Shown: positions 26,664 to 36,056 of the stretch, piece by piece
How positions within the stretch are numbered: position 1 is the first letter of the stretch
How the letters are laid out: every line of letters begins with the position of its first letter
From: Denitratisoma oestradiolicum
Lineage (GTDB): Bacteria; Pseudomonadota; Gammaproteobacteria; Burkholderiales; Rhodocyclaceae
Length of the DNA stretch: 64,000 nt
Reading direction: 5' to 3'
Assembly: GCF_902813185.1 (NCBI RefSeq)
Contig: NZ_LR778301.1
Coordinates: forward strand, 3,576,001-3,640,000
Notes under the pieces: generated by a model
Told to the model about the DNA's origin: nothing
Databases searched by the model: none
Seen by the model: only the letters and a program-made list of their open reading frames with translations
Made by a program: the position numbers and the translations under genes

Positions 26664-29570
26664 TCACAGGCGCCGCACTTCGACGCGGGTATCCCGGTCG
26701 CTCATGCCTGGTTGCCGCATGTGCCCCGGTGTTTGCAGGTAAGGAGAGCCTCCCGCCAGTTCCACCGGATTGATGGGGCTGGCCATGACCACCCGGCTGC
26801 CGACGCCGCCTTCGTACTGGTAATCCTCGAACGCGTGGTAATGCATCAACATCCCGGGGGCAATCGCCGGAGAAATCTTCACCCGGACCCGGAACCGTCC
26901 GACATCATTGAACACCTCGACCCGATCCCAGTCCTTGATCCCACGCCGCTTTGCATCCTCCACACCCATATACAAACAGGGTTCTCCCCGCTGCAGACGC
27001 AACATCAGGGAATCGGACTGCTGCAAGGCATGGATGCTCCAACGGGCATGGCCGCTATTCAGCATCAGCGGATAGTCGCCGCCGGCCTTGAGGGGCGCCT
27101 TGAAGGCCGGCAACTCCTCCCCGAGTTCGAGGTACCAGGGATGATCGATGTAGAACTGGATGCGGCCACTCAGGGTGTTCCAGGGCAGTTTGTCCCGGGT
27201 GTGCCAGATAAAGGGGGTGATCGTTTCATCAGCCTTCCAGTCCGTTGCCGAATCGTTGCTGCTTTTTCCGAGGCTTGTAATTGGCGCATAGCCACGCTGG
27301 CTGATCTCTTCCCATTTCACGCCCCCCAGGTTGGATGATTTTTCGATCAACTGCCGGCACAACTTCTCCACGTCATTCCGCCCCAGAGCACCATTCATCG
27401 TATAGACACCGAGAAACTCGTCGAAGCGGCGCTTCTCCTGATGCCGGTCGATGAAACCCTCCAGTCCCCGTGCGATGGCCCGCTTCTGAATCTCGTTGGC
27501 AAGCATCCAGTAGATTTCCCACTCATCCCTAGACTCTCCCAGGGCGGGAACCACTGGCTGGGCCGCATAGGCGTTGATCATGGAGCCGGAATAGAAGCCG
27601 GCGTTGGGCTTTTCATAAAACCCGGAAACGGGCAGGAAATAATCGGCGTGATGAACGGTGCTGCTCATCCTCATGTCGGTGACCACCACCAACTCCAGCT
27701 TGGGCCAGAGCACCTCCAGAAGCTTGTGGGAGGAGCGGACCCTGCGCAGTACGTTGCCCCCCACCTGGAAAAAGACCTTGGGCGTATGGTCCCTGGGGGG
27801 TTCGAGCCCCTGCCAACCCTTAGCCAGCGCCTCCTCCAGATAGGCCTCGGGAGCTCGGGGCAGGGTTTTGTCCCAGGGCTGGTTGCTGACTTGGGAAACA
27901 CCCCCATGCACGTTCCAGAAAAGCGTTGCGCAGGCCGATACCTTGGCGTCAACCCAACTATCCTCCAGGCCGCGCTTGGCATAACGCGACATGGGTTTCT
28001 CCTGGAAGTTGTTGCGAATCAGCTCATACCACTGACGCATATTGAGCTTCTTGGTCAGTTTGCGCGTCCGGCGACGAGCAACGTCCCTCCCCAGCGCATC
28101 GGGATAGACGATGGCTGCACCTGTCGTCCAGCCTGCCCCTTTGCGGCCGAGATGGCCGCAAAGCACGAAGACCAGGATCTGGGCACGCATCATGAGGTCG
28201 CCGTGATGGTATTTCCCCAGGGCGAAGCTTTCCACGTTGCACGCGGCGCGGGCTTTCCCGATCATATGGGCAAGCTTCCGGATGATGGCCGGCGGCGTGC
28301 CGCACAGTTCACTTGCCGCTTCCGGGGTATAGGCAGCAACAAGGGCCTTCAGCCGTTCGAATACCGGCTGCACCTTGACCAGTCCGTCCAAGGTTTCGAC
28401 CTCGAAAACACCCTCCAGCGCGGGCCGGTGGCCATTCAGGCGCAAAGAGGTCGTGTCCAGTTCCTGAAGGCGGTTCCTGCCTTCATCCCAGAAATACAGC
28501 TGCTCTTCGGAACCGTCTCGTTTCAAATCAGATTCGCGCAAATAACGCTTATTGTCCAGGCGCACCAGCACCGGCATGTCGGTCTGCTCGCGCAGCAGAT
28601 CCTGGTCATGGAGGCCCTCGTCGATGACGATCTTGCATATCGCCAAGGCCAGGGCGGTATCGGTGCCCGAACGCACGGGCACCCAGTGATCCGCATGCAT
28701 CGCCGTGGCGTTGTAATCCGGCGAGATGACGACGAACTGGGTTCCCCGATAGCGGGCCTCGGTGAGATAGTGGAAATTGGGAATCTGGGTGAAAGCCGGA
28801 TTGCCGCTCCAGCAAAGCACCAGATCGGAATGAAACACATCGTCCGAAGTCCGGGCGCCGATGATCGTCCCATAAGTGATGGCCGCCCCCTGCATGTCGT
28901 CCCCGACTTCCGTGTTGAGGTCGAGGAGCACGCAATCCGTGGCATCGGCAAATTGCATGGCGGCACCAAAGGTCGTCACGCCGATTTCAGCGGTCGTCCC
29001 CATATCCATCACCAGTGAATTCGAGCCTTCCCGGGCAAGGATATCCACGGTTTTCTCGGCGATCTCGCCGATCGCCTGCTCCCAACTGATCTCCTCCCAC
29101 TCACCGCCACCCCGCTCGCCTTTGCGCTTGAGAGGGCGGGTGAGTCGCGCCTCGCCCTGCATCAGGTGGCTGTAACCACAGCCTTTCTGGCAACCCCGTG
29201 GATTGGCATCGGGCAGGCCCTTGCGTAGCGTGGTGTAGGTGGCGGCCTGCTCTTCCCGGATCACCTTGCCGTCGCGAACATAGACCTCGAACGCACAGTG
29301 CGCTTGGTAGGCGCAGTTATTGAAATGGGTGCTGCGCTTGGTGTAGTCCCAGGTCCAACGCTTACGATAGTGGTTGAGAAAATCGTCGCCCGTGGGCATT
29401 GGCTCAGGCTGGGCGGGGCCCTTATAGGCGAAGGGCTGGTGAGTCGGGGGCGCACCTTCCGACGCCGGTGCTGTCGTGGCGGCAGCACCATTGAAGGCCG
29501 CGGAACCCGCCACAAGACCGGAGAGCTTGAGTACATCCCGGCGGGACAAACCGTTCTTGTTCTGGCTCAT
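26664..29570 (-). CDS. Molybdopterin catalytic (alpha) subunit, type II DMSO-reductase family, steroid C25-dehydrogenase-like
   Basis: A 968-residue (about 108 kDa) molybdenum hydroxylase alpha subunit. A Tat signal starts with 'SRRDVLKLSG', so the enzyme is exported folded. Candidate [4Fe-4S] ligands are His82, Cys86, Cys92 and Cys127. 'LNTEVGDDMQGAA' supplies the Mo-binding Asp (Asp224 or 225) typical of type II enzymes such as ethylbenzene dehydrogenase, nitrate reductase NarG and steroid C25 dehydrogenase. Subunit sizes of the three genes match C25 dehydrogenase of Sterolibacterium, which hydroxylates the cholesterol side chain with water. Alternative substrates (ethylbenzene, cymene, other alkyl chains) cannot be excluded. 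It is last in the operon, 12 bp after the beta gene. Confidence 0.85.
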   Translation of the reverse strand: MSQNKNGLSRRDVLKLSGLVAGSAAFNGAAATTAPASEGAPPTHQPFAYKGPAQPEPMPTGDDFLNHYRKRWTWDYTKRSTHFNNCAYQAHCAFEVYVRDGKVIREEQAATYTTLRKGLPDANPRGCQKGCGYSHLMQGEARLTRPLKRKGERGGGEWEEISWEQAIGEIAEKTVDILAREGSNSLVMDMGTTAEIGVTTFGAAMQFADATDCVLLDLNTEVGDDMQGAAITYGTIIGARTSDDVFHSDLVLCWSGNPAFTQIPNFHYLTEARYRGTQFVVISPDYNATAMHADHWVPVRSGTDTALALAICKIVIDEGLHDQDLLREQTDMPVLVRLDNKRYLRESDLKRDGSEEQLYFWDEGRNRLQELDTTSLRLNGHRPALEGVFEVETLDGLVKVQPVFERLKALVAAYTPEAASELCGTPPAIIRKLAHMIGKARAACNVESFALGKYHHGDLMMRAQILVFVLCGHLGRKGAGWTTGAAIVYPDALGRDVARRRTRKLTKKLNMRQWYELIRNNFQEKPMSRYAKRGLEDSWVDAKVSACATLFWNVHGGVSQVSNQPWDKTLPRAPEAYLEEALAKGWQGLEPPRDHTPKVFFQVGGNVLRRVRSSHKLLEVLWPKLELVVVTDMRMSSTVHHADYFLPVSGFYEKPNAGFYSGSMINAYAAQPVVPALGESRDEWEIYWMLANEIQKRAIARGLEGFIDRHQEKRRFDEFLGVYTMNGALGRNDVEKLCRQLIEKSSNLGGVKWEEISQRGYAPITSLGKSSNDSATDWKADETITPFIWHTRDKLPWNTLSGRIQFYIDHPWYLELGEELPAFKAPLKAGGDYPLMLNSGHARWSIHALQQSDSLMLRLQRGEPCLYMGVEDAKRRGIKDWDRVEVFNDVGRFRVRVKISPAIAPGMLMHYHAFEDYQYEGGVGSRVVMASPINPVELAGGSPYLQTPGHMRQPGMSDRDTRVEVRRL

Positions 29571-29582
29571 GACAATCGCTCC

Positions 29583-30608
29583 TCAAACGCTTTTGATCCA
29601 GTGGATGGTCGATGGATCTCGGGTGAAGCCGCCGAACATGTCGTTCCAGTTGATGGAAACCAGCGTGTCGATCAGTTCCGAATGGCCGCCCTGGCGGGTC
29701 TTCTGCATTTCAGCAGCAAGAATCGCCAAGGCGTCGATGCCGGCCTGGCCGAACAAGGAGCGCAGGTAATCCTCGGGAATGCGGCTCTTCTTCAGGTCGA
29801 AATCACCGTCGGCGCTGATGGCCGAGGGCGCCAGGGGTGGCACATAGAACACGTTGGGATCAGTGCCGTATTCCGGGTGCAAAGGCACGGCCACTTTCCA
29901 CTGGTCCACCAGTTTGTAAACCGCCGCTGCCTTGTCGTCGCGGAAACCGAAAAACCTCACTCGACCCGGGCACTGGCGCGCACAGGCAGTGGCAACGCCT
30001 TTCTCGACCCGAGGCAGGCAGAGGATGCACTTGTTGGCTACGCCGCGCTCATGATTGAAATAGATCTTCTTGTAGGGACAGGCCTCCATGCAGAAGCGGT
30101 AGCCGCGGCAGTGATCCTCGTCGATCAGGACGATGCCGTCCTCCTCGCGCTTCTTGATCGCGCCCCTCGGGCAGGCGGCTTTGCAGGCCGGTGTCGTGCA
30201 ATGGTTGCAGATGCGCGGCAGGTAAAAGTAAAAGGAGTTCGGATATTCGCCGCCGCCCTGGTCCTCGTCCCAATTGGGGCCCCACTCGGGCGTTCCGCCC
30301 TGGGGCTGGAAGTGAACCTGGGAACCCTTGCCGCCAAAGAACACTTCTTCGTGGTTGAACTGCCAGGCTTCGCCGAATTCCTTCACGGTCGGCATTTCGC
30401 CCGCCTGGGCCTGGCCGTCGCGGAAGCCGCCGCCCATCTGTTCCCAGTTCTTTGGTGTGCCCTTGCCGGGCAGCGTATTGACGGTGTTCCACCACATGGA
30501 TTCGCGCCCTTCGTCGCCGGTCCACAACTGTTTGCAGGCGATGCTGCACGAGTGGCAGCCGACGCACTTGTTGAGGTCCATGACCATGGCGAGTTGTCGT
30601 TGTGTCAT
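29583..30608 (-). CDS. Iron-sulfur (beta) subunit of the molybdenum hydroxylase
   Basis: A 341-residue electron-transfer subunit with four Cys clusters, as in NarH/EbdB: 'NKCVGCHSCSIACKQLW', 'NHCTTPACKAACPRGAI', 'DHCRGYRFCMEACPYKK', and 'NKCILCLPRVEKG...ACARQCPGR'. The 'CRGYRFC' cluster is characteristic of type II enzymes. It has no signal peptide and would be co-exported with alpha by the Tat pathway. The gene starts 3 bp after the gamma stop and ends 12 bp before the alpha start. Confidence 0.93.
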   Translation of the reverse strand: MTQRQLAMVMDLNKCVGCHSCSIACKQLWTGDEGRESMWWNTVNTLPGKGTPKNWEQMGGGFRDGQAQAGEMPTVKEFGEAWQFNHEEVFFGGKGSQVHFQPQGGTPEWGPNWDEDQGGGEYPNSFYFYLPRICNHCTTPACKAACPRGAIKKREEDGIVLIDEDHCRGYRFCMEACPYKKIYFNHERGVANKCILCLPRVEKGVATACARQCPGRVRFFGFRDDKAAAVYKLVDQWKVAVPLHPEYGTDPNVFYVPPLAPSAISADGDFDLKKSRIPEDYLRSLFGQAGIDALAILAAEMQKTRQGGHSELIDTLVSINWNDMFGGFTRDPSTIHWIKSV

Positions 30609-30611
30609 TCC

Positions 30612-31289
30612 TCAAGCTCCCCGTTGCAGTTCCAGATCGACCCAGTCACCGGAGAAGGATTTCAAGCCAGCCCTTTCGGCCCGGCCGCCTTCCCAGACCA
30701 CGACGCCGAAGCGGGTCGGCTGTCCGCCATCCAACTGGGCTACAGCCTGTGAGGTCTCTACCTTCATGGCCCGGGCAATCACGACCTGCCAGCGGCCGTT
30801 GCGCCAGATCCCCCGGCTTTTCACTTGCACCATGTCCAGCGTCTTGGAGGTGCCATAGCCCTCGGCAACCATATGCCGGCCGCGATCCTTCTCGTTGGCG
30901 CGCCAGTACCAGATATTGATACCGCTTCCCGGCACGCCCATGGTAATCAGGGCCGGTGGATTGACCTGGTCGATGGGCAAGGCTATCGCCGCACCGTCAG
31001 GAAACACGCTGTTGTCCCCGTGATCCCGATTCTCCGTGGCATCGGCCCATTCCAGGTGGAAGTACAGATGCCGACCATCATGCAGCGCCTTGACCTCCAC
31101 CCGATCCACGGCACCGATCGCCCGGCTGCTCCATTTCGCCCGGATCGCCTCGGTGGGCTGCAGGGCAGCCGGCGTGCCCATCAGGCTGACTGTCTGCCCC
31201 AGTTGGGATGCCCACGCGCCCGCATCGGGAGAAAGCAATGGGGCAAGATCGTTTGTCGGTACATACGTGGCATTCATGGTCCGCCCCAC
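30612..31289 (-). CDS. Heme b-binding (gamma) subunit of the molybdenum hydroxylase
   Basis: A 225-residue EbdC/DdhC/S25dC-like subunit that carries heme b and passes electrons to a periplasmic acceptor. Features are 'DGRHLYFHLEWADATEN', 'DNSVFPDGAAIALPI', 'ALITMGVPGSGINIWYWRAN' and 'GRWQVVIARAMKVET'; candidate heme ligands are Met117 and Lys176. The GTG start at 31289 is preferred over an ATG 12 bases in, because a perfect AGGAGG lies 4 nt before the GTG and would be too far from the ATG. It is first gene of the operon. No signal peptide is seen. Confidence 0.85.
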   Translation of the reverse strand: MGRTMNATYVPTNDLAPLLSPDAGAWASQLGQTVSLMGTPAALQPTEAIRAKWSSRAIGAVDRVEVKALHDGRHLYFHLEWADATENRDHGDNSVFPDGAAIALPIDQVNPPALITMGVPGSGINIWYWRANEKDRGRHMVAEGYGTSKTLDMVQVKSRGIWRNGRWQVVIARAMKVETSQAVAQLDGGQPTRFGVVVWEGGRAERAGLKSFSGDWVDLELQRGA

Positions 31290-31443
31290 AACTCCTCCTG
31301 ATTTGAATCGCCTCTAGTTTCGGTTCGTGGAAGTCTAAAACCAGGCGAAATGGATGCCAGGGTGGAATCCATGCAAGGAGCGGACACTTTGAATCAACCC
31401 AGCCGCCTCTGTCTGCGAGCGGTATGTGCAGTTGATTGAGACA

Positions 31444-31582
31444 CTATTGATCCGGCCCGAATATATCTTCAGTCGTCACCCCGGCAAAGGCCGGGGTCCA
31501 GGGGTTCAATCCGCCACTGCTCTAGATTCCGGCCTTCGCCGGAATGACATGGTCTATTGACTTTATTGGGCCGGATCAATAG
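31444..31582. repeat. MITE-like element: terminal inverted repeats around two REP-type hairpins
   Basis: The ends read CTATTGATCCGGCCCGA (31444-31460) and its inverted partner TATTGGGCCGGATCAATAG (31564-31582), matching over about 18 bases with one indel. Inside, two REP-like units in opposite orientation contain hairpins CCCCGGCaaaGGCCGGGG-type (31478-31496) and ATTCCGGC/GCCGGAAT (31526-31545). It is about 139 bp long and codes for nothing. It sits between the hydroxylase operon and rdgB, at the edge of the inserted island. The flanking 31290-31443 and 31583-31696 hold no gene. Confidence 0.7.
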
Positions 31583-31696
31583 GGATATCGATGATCTTCG
31601 CTGGCGCCGTCGATAACCCGGGCAAAGTTTTCCCTCCCGGGATCGGGGCAAGCGATTCAGAAGAACAGCGGAGCAGGGCTCATGCCCTTTCCGGTG

Positions 31697-32281
31697 CTAT
31701 CGCCGCAGACATTCGAGCAGTTTCGCCACCGCCTGGCCGCGATGGGAGCGGGCGTTCTTTTCCTCTTGACCGAGTTCCGCCGCGGTCAGGTCCAGTTCAG
31801 GCACGAGGAACAGGGGATCGTAGCCGAAGCCCTCCGCACCACGGGGTGCGGCGAGGATTTCCCCCTGCCATTCACCCTCGGCGATCAGCGGCTGGGGATC
31901 CTCGGCGTGGCGCACCAGGGCCAGCACACAAGTGAAATGGGCACGGCGATTGGTCTGGCCGGCCAGAGTCTCCAGCAGCTTCTGATTGTTGCGGGCATCG
32001 GATTTCGGCTCGCCGGCGTAACGCGCCGACTTCACTCCGGGCGCGCCGCCCAGGGCCTCCACGCAAAGGCCCGAATCGTCGGCCAGCGCCGGCAGGCCGG
32101 TGGCGCGGGCGCAGTGACGCGCCTTGGCGATCGCATTTTCGACGAAACTGGGATGGGGCTCCTCCGCTTCGCTGACATTGAAGGCGGACTGGGGCAGCAC
32201 CTCGATACCCAGGGGCGCCAGCAGACGGGCGAACTCCTTCAGCTTGCCGGCGTTGTTGGAAGCGAGGACGAGCTTGTCCAT
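31697..32281 (-). CDS. rdgB: RdgB, dITP/XTP pyrophosphatase
   Basis: House-cleaning enzyme that hydrolyses ITP, dITP and XTP. Family motifs 'LVLASNNAGKLKEF', 'SFVENAIAKARH', 'ALADDSGLCVEALGGAPGV' and 'GFGYDPLFLVPE' are present. The ATG at 32281 overlaps the rph stop by one base (TGATG); a GTG one codon earlier is possible. Length is 194 aa. rph-rdgB are coupled. hemW, the usual third gene, is about 7.5 kb further on. Confidence 0.96.
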   Translation of the reverse strand: MDKLVLASNNAGKLKEFARLLAPLGIEVLPQSAFNVSEAEEPHPSFVENAIAKARHCARATGLPALADDSGLCVEALGGAPGVKSARYAGEPKSDARNNQKLLETLAGQTNRRAHFTCVLALVRHAEDPQPLIAEGEWQGEILAAPRGAEGFGYDPLFLVPELDLTAAELGQEEKNARSHRGQAVAKLLECLRR

Positions 32282-33000
32282 CACGCCGCCAATGCGGATT
32301 TTTGCGCCGCGACGATCTCGGCAATGCCCTTTGATGCCAAGTCCACCAGGGCGTCCAGCTCGGCCCGGGTGAAGGGCGTGCCCTCCGCCGTGCCCTGAAT
32401 CTCGACAATGCCGCCACTGCCGGTGATCACCACGTTCATGTCGGTGTCACAGGATGAGTCTTCGTCGTAATCCAGGTCCAGCACTGGCTGGCCGTCCACG
32501 ATGCCGACTGACACGGCGGCGACGAAATCCTGCAAGGGGCTGACTTTCAACTTGCCGGCTGCCACCAGGCTGTTCACCGCGTCGTGCAGCGCCACGCAGG
32601 CGCCGGTAATGGAAGCGCAGCGAGTGCCGCCATCGGCCTGGAGCACGTCGCAGTCGAGGGTGATCTGACGCTCGCCCAGGGCCTTCAGGTTGGTGACGGC
32701 GCGCAGGCTGCGGCCGATCAGGCGCTGGATCTCCTGGGTGCGGCCGGACTGCTTGCCCCGGGCCGCCTCCCGATCGCCCCGGGTATGGGTGGCGCGGGGC
32801 AGCATGCCGTACTCGGCGGTGACCCAACCTTCACCCTTGCCCTTCATGAAACCCGGCACTTTTTCCTCCACGCTGGCGGTGCAAAGCACCTTGGTGTTGC
32901 CGAACTCCACCAGCACGCTGCCTTCGGCATGGATGGTGTATTGACGGGTGATGCGCAGCTCGCGCAACTGGTCGGGGCTACGCCCACTGGGTCGGGTCAT
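32281..33000 (-). CDS. rph: Rph, ribonuclease PH
   Basis: Phosphorolytic 3'-5' exoribonuclease that trims tRNA and rRNA precursors. The 239-residue sequence is full length. It begins '[20 protein letters not shown]', includes '[19 protein letters not shown]' and '[19 protein letters not shown]', and the phosphate-binding core is intact. It is divergent from nap across 215 bp. Confidence 0.97.
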   Translation of the reverse strand: MTRPSGRSPDQLRELRITRQYTIHAEGSVLVEFGNTKVLCTASVEEKVPGFMKGKGEGWVTAEYGMLPRATHTRGDREAARGKQSGRTQEIQRLIGRSLRAVTNLKALGERQITLDCDVLQADGGTRCASITGACVALHDAVNSLVAAGKLKVSPLQDFVAAVSVGIVDGQPVLDLDYDEDSSCDTDMNVVITGSGGIVEIQGTAEGTPFTRAELDALVDLASKGIAEIVAAQKSALAA

Positions 33001-33122
33001 GGGATTTCCTCGGCTGGATAATTTTCAGGGGGCGAATGATGCCCGGAATTTCATGGTCTGAGGAAGTGCTGCCAACGGGCATCCGGCCAATATCCAAGCG
33101 TAATACTCAACATTTCAATAAT

Positions 33123-33164
33123 TTGATACTCATCAATTGCGCAAAATTCCCTCAGGCCTAGCAT
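33123..33164 (+). promoter_or_regulatory. FNR/CRP-type class II promoter of the nap operon
   Basis: TTGATACTCATCAA at 33123-33136 is a perfect FNR/Anr-type site (TTGAT-N4-ATCAA). A TAGCAT -10 element lies at 33159-33164. With a start near 33171 the site would be centred at -41.5, the class II position. This predicts induction under low oxygen. The transcript would have a leader of about 45 nt before napD. Confidence 0.8.
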
Positions 33165-33215
33165 GGGTACGAGTAAGTGCAGCGCACCATTTTCACTCTC
33201 CCAGAAAGGCAGATC

Positions 33216-33485
33216 GTGAATATTTCAAGCGCCATCCTCCATGCCCTCCCCGGCGATCTGGCATCGCTGCAACAGCAGTTGCGGGAACTGCCAGGCGTCG
33301 AGATTCATGCCACTGCCGACAAAGGCAAGTTGATCATCTCCATCGAGACTCCGGGCGATCTCGAAACCACCAGCATCTTCGAAGCCATCGGCAAGCTGCC
33401 CCAAGTGTTGTCGGCTTCCCTGGTCTACCACCAAACCGAATCCGATCCAGACAAGGAGCTCTGCTATGAAACTGACGCGGCGTGA
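33216..33485 (+). CDS. napD: NapD, chaperone for NapA Tat export
   Basis: Cytoplasmic chaperone that binds the NapA twin-arginine signal. The GTG at 33216 gives an 89-residue protein beginning with the family pattern [14 protein letters not shown]; a longer start 39 bases upstream is less likely. The ferredoxin-like fold ends '[15 protein letters not shown]'. It overlaps the napA start by 20 bases, so the two are translationally coupled. Confidence 0.92.
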   Translation: MNISSAILHALPGDLASLQQQLRELPGVEIHATADKGKLIISIETPGDLETTSIFEAIGKLPQVLSASLVYHQTESDPDKELCYETDAA

Positions 33486-36009
33486 CTTCATCAAGACCCA
33501 GGCAGTAATGGCGGCCGCCGGCGTGGCCGGTATTTCCCTGCCCGGTGCCCAGGCTCTGGCCAAGGCACCGGCCAACGACGGCATCCGCTGGGACAAGGGC
33601 GTCTGTCGCTACTGCGGCACCGGCTGCGGTGTCCTGGTGGGCGTCAAGGACGGACGGGTGGTGGCCACCCAGGGAGACCCGGAAGCCCCGGTCAACAAGG
33701 GCCTGAACTGCATCAAGGGCTACTTCCTGTCGAAGATCATGTATGGAAAGGACAGGCTCACCAAGCCACTATTGCGCAAGAAGGACGGCAAGTTCGACAA
33801 GAACGGCGAATTCACCCCGGTGTCCTGGAAGGAAGCCTTCGACATCATGGAGGAGAAATGCAAGGCGGCCCTGAAGGCGGGCGGCCCGCGCAATATCGCC
33901 ATGTTCGGTTCCGGCCAATGGACCATCTGGGAAGGCTACGCCGCCGCCAAGCTGATGAAGGCCGGCTTCCGTTCCAACAACCTGGACCCCAACGCCCGCC
34001 ACTGCATGGCTTCCGCCGTGGCCGGCTTCATGCGCAGCTTCGGTATCGACGAGCCCATGGGCTGCTATGACGATGCCGAGCATGCCGACGCCTTCGTGCT
34101 GTGGGGCTCCAACATGGCGGAGATGCATCCCATCCTCTGGTCCCGCATCACCGACCGGCGCCTCACCGCCCAGCACGTCAGGATTCATGTGCTGTCCACC
34201 TTCAGCCACCGCACCTGTGAGCTGGCCGACAACGAGCTGGTGTTCAAGCCCCAGTCGGACCTGGCCATCCTCAACTACCTCTGCAATCACATCATCCAGT
34301 CGGGGGCGGTGAATGAGGAATTCGTCAGGAAGCATGTGAAGTTCAAGAAGGGCGTGACCGACATCGGCTATGGCCTGCGCCCCAACCATCCCCTGGAGCA
34401 GGCGGCCGGCAACAACGGCTACCCCGGCGCTGACGGCAAACCCAAGGGTGATCCGGGCAAGGCCGCCGACATCAGCTTCGACGAGTTCAAGACCTTCGTC
34501 GCCGAATACACATTGGATCGCGCCCACGAGATTTCCGGCGTGCCCAAGGACAAGCTCGAGGCCCTGGCCAAGGCCTATGCTGACCCGAAGACCAAGGTGG
34601 TGTCCTACTGGACCATGGGTTTCAATCAACATACCCGGGGCACCTGGGTTAACAACATGATCTACAACGTCCATCTATTGCTGGGCAAGATCTCCGAACC
34701 GGGCAACGGTCCCTTCTCCCTCACGGGCCAGCCCTCGGCCTGCGGCACGGCCAGGGAAGTGGGCACCTTCGCCCACCGCCTGCCTGCCGACATGGTGGTG
34801 GGCAACCCCAAGCACCGAGAGCTCAGCGAGAAACTGTGGAAACTGCCGGCTGGCACCCTTCCCGACTGGGTGGGGCTGCACGCTGTGGCCCAGTCCCGGG
34901 CACTGAAGGACGGCAAGCTGGGCTTTTTCTGGTCCACCACGACCAACAACATGCAGGCCGGCCCCAACATCAACGGCGAGATCTATCCGGGCTGGCGCAA
35001 CCCGGCCGCCTTCGTGGTCCATTCTGATGTCTATCCCACCGTCTCCGCCCTGGCGGCGGACCTGATCCTGCCCTCCGCCATGTGGATGGAAAAGGAGGGG
35101 GCCTACGGCAACGCCGAGCGCCGGGGCCAGTTCTGGCGCCAACAGGTAAAGCCCCAGGGTGAGTGCAAGTCCGACGTCTGGCAGTACGTGGAGTTCTCCA
35201 GGCGTTTCAAGACCGACGAGGTCTGGCCCGCCGAACTGCTGGACAAGAATCCCGAGTACAAGGGCAAGACCCTCTATGAGGTCCTCTACGCCAACGGCCA
35301 GGTCAACAAGTTCACACCCGAGGACGCGAAGCAGACCAATGCCCACGCCTGGAAGAACTACAGCAACGAGGAAATCCAGGCCTTCGGTTTCTATCTGCAA
35401 AAGGGTCTGTTCGAGGAATACGCCAGCTTCGGACGGGGCAAGGCCCACGACCTGGCCCCCTTCGACACTTACCACAAGGCCCGGGGGCTGCGCTGGCCCG
35501 TGGTGGACGGCAAGGAGACCCTGTGGCGCTTCCGGGAAGGCTACGACTCCTATGTGCCCAAGGGGGAGGGGGTGCGCTTCTACGGCCACCCCGACGGCAA
35601 GGCCGTGGTCTTCGCCCTGCCCTACCAGCCCGCTGCCGAGCAACCGGACCAGGACTATGACCTCTGGCTGTGCACCGGTCGGGTGCTGGAGCACTGGCAT
35701 ACCGGCTCCATGACCCGGCGCGTCCCGGAGCTGTACCGGGCCATGCCCGACGCCTGGATCTACATGAACCCGGCGGACGCGGAAAAGCGCGGCCTGAAGC
35801 GAGGCGACACTGTCAAGGTCGCCACCCGGCGCGGCGAGATCACCACCCGGGTCGAGACCAAGGGCCGCAACAAACCTCCGGTGGGTCTGGTCTTCGTGCC
35901 TTTCTTCGACGAGATGCGACTGGTGAACAAGCTGACCCTGGATGCCACCTGCCCGATCTCGAAGGAGACGGACTTCAAGAAGTGCGCCTGCAAGGTGGTC
36001 AAGGTTTGA
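33466..36009 (+). CDS. napA: NapA, periplasmic nitrate reductase catalytic subunit
   Basis: Reduces nitrate to nitrite in the periplasm using a bis-MGD molybdenum centre and one [4Fe-4S] cluster. A Tat signal '[16 protein letters not shown]' is followed by a likely cleavage after 'AQALA'. Cluster ligands are Cys47, Cys50, Cys54 and Cys82. The Mo ligand is Cys180 in '[10 protein letters not shown]'. The 847-residue length is standard. It lies second in napDAGHB. Confidence 0.97.
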   Translation: MKLTRRDFIKTQAVMAAAGVAGISLPGAQALAKAPANDGIRWDKGVCRYCGTGCGVLVGVKDGRVVATQGDPEAPVNKGLNCIKGYFLSKIMYGKDRLTKPLLRKKDGKFDKNGEFTPVSWKEAFDIMEEKCKAALKAGGPRNIAMFGSGQWTIWEGYAAAKLMKAGFRSNNLDPNARHCMASAVAGFMRSFGIDEPMGCYDDAEHADAFVLWGSNMAEMHPILWSRITDRRLTAQHVRIHVLSTFSHRTCELADNELVFKPQSDLAILNYLCNHIIQSGAVNEEFVRKHVKFKKGVTDIGYGLRPNHPLEQAAGNNGYPGADGKPKGDPGKAADISFDEFKTFVAEYTLDRAHEISGVPKDKLEALAKAYADPKTKVVSYWTMGFNQHTRGTWVNNMIYNVHLLLGKISEPGNGPFSLTGQPSACGTAREVGTFAHRLPADMVVGNPKHRELSEKLWKLPAGTLPDWVGLHAVAQSRALKDGKLGFFWSTTTNNMQAGPNINGEIYPGWRNPAAFVVHSDVYPTVSALAADLILPSAMWMEKEGAYGNAERRGQFWRQQVKPQGECKSDVWQYVEFSRRFKTDEVWPAELLDKNPEYKGKTLYEVLYANGQVNKFTPEDAKQTNAHAWKNYSNEEIQAFGFYLQKGLFEEYASFGRGKAHDLAPFDTYHKARGLRWPVVDGKETLWRFREGYDSYVPKGEGVRFYGHPDGKAVVFALPYQPAAEQPDQDYDLWLCTGRVLEHWHTGSMTRRVPELYRAMPDAWIYMNPADAEKRGLKRGDTVKVATRRGEITTRVETKGRNKPPVGLVFVPFFDEMRLVNKLTLDATCPISKETDFKKCACKVVKV

Positions 36010-36056
36010 GGAACCAGGGGTGAGGACGACCATCGGGAAAGCCTCGCCCCGCCATC

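Larger units (their letters stand above)
24200..31696. other. Accessory island inserted between rdgB and hemW
   Basis: The minus-strand order rph-rdgB ... hemW is interrupted by an AraC regulator, a tandem NTF2-like gene, a three-gene molybdenum hydroxylase operon and a repeat element. The first 2.4 kb (to about 26.6 kb) is visibly lower in GC than the flanks. No integrase, transposase or tRNA target is present. Boundaries are approximate. Confidence 0.6.
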
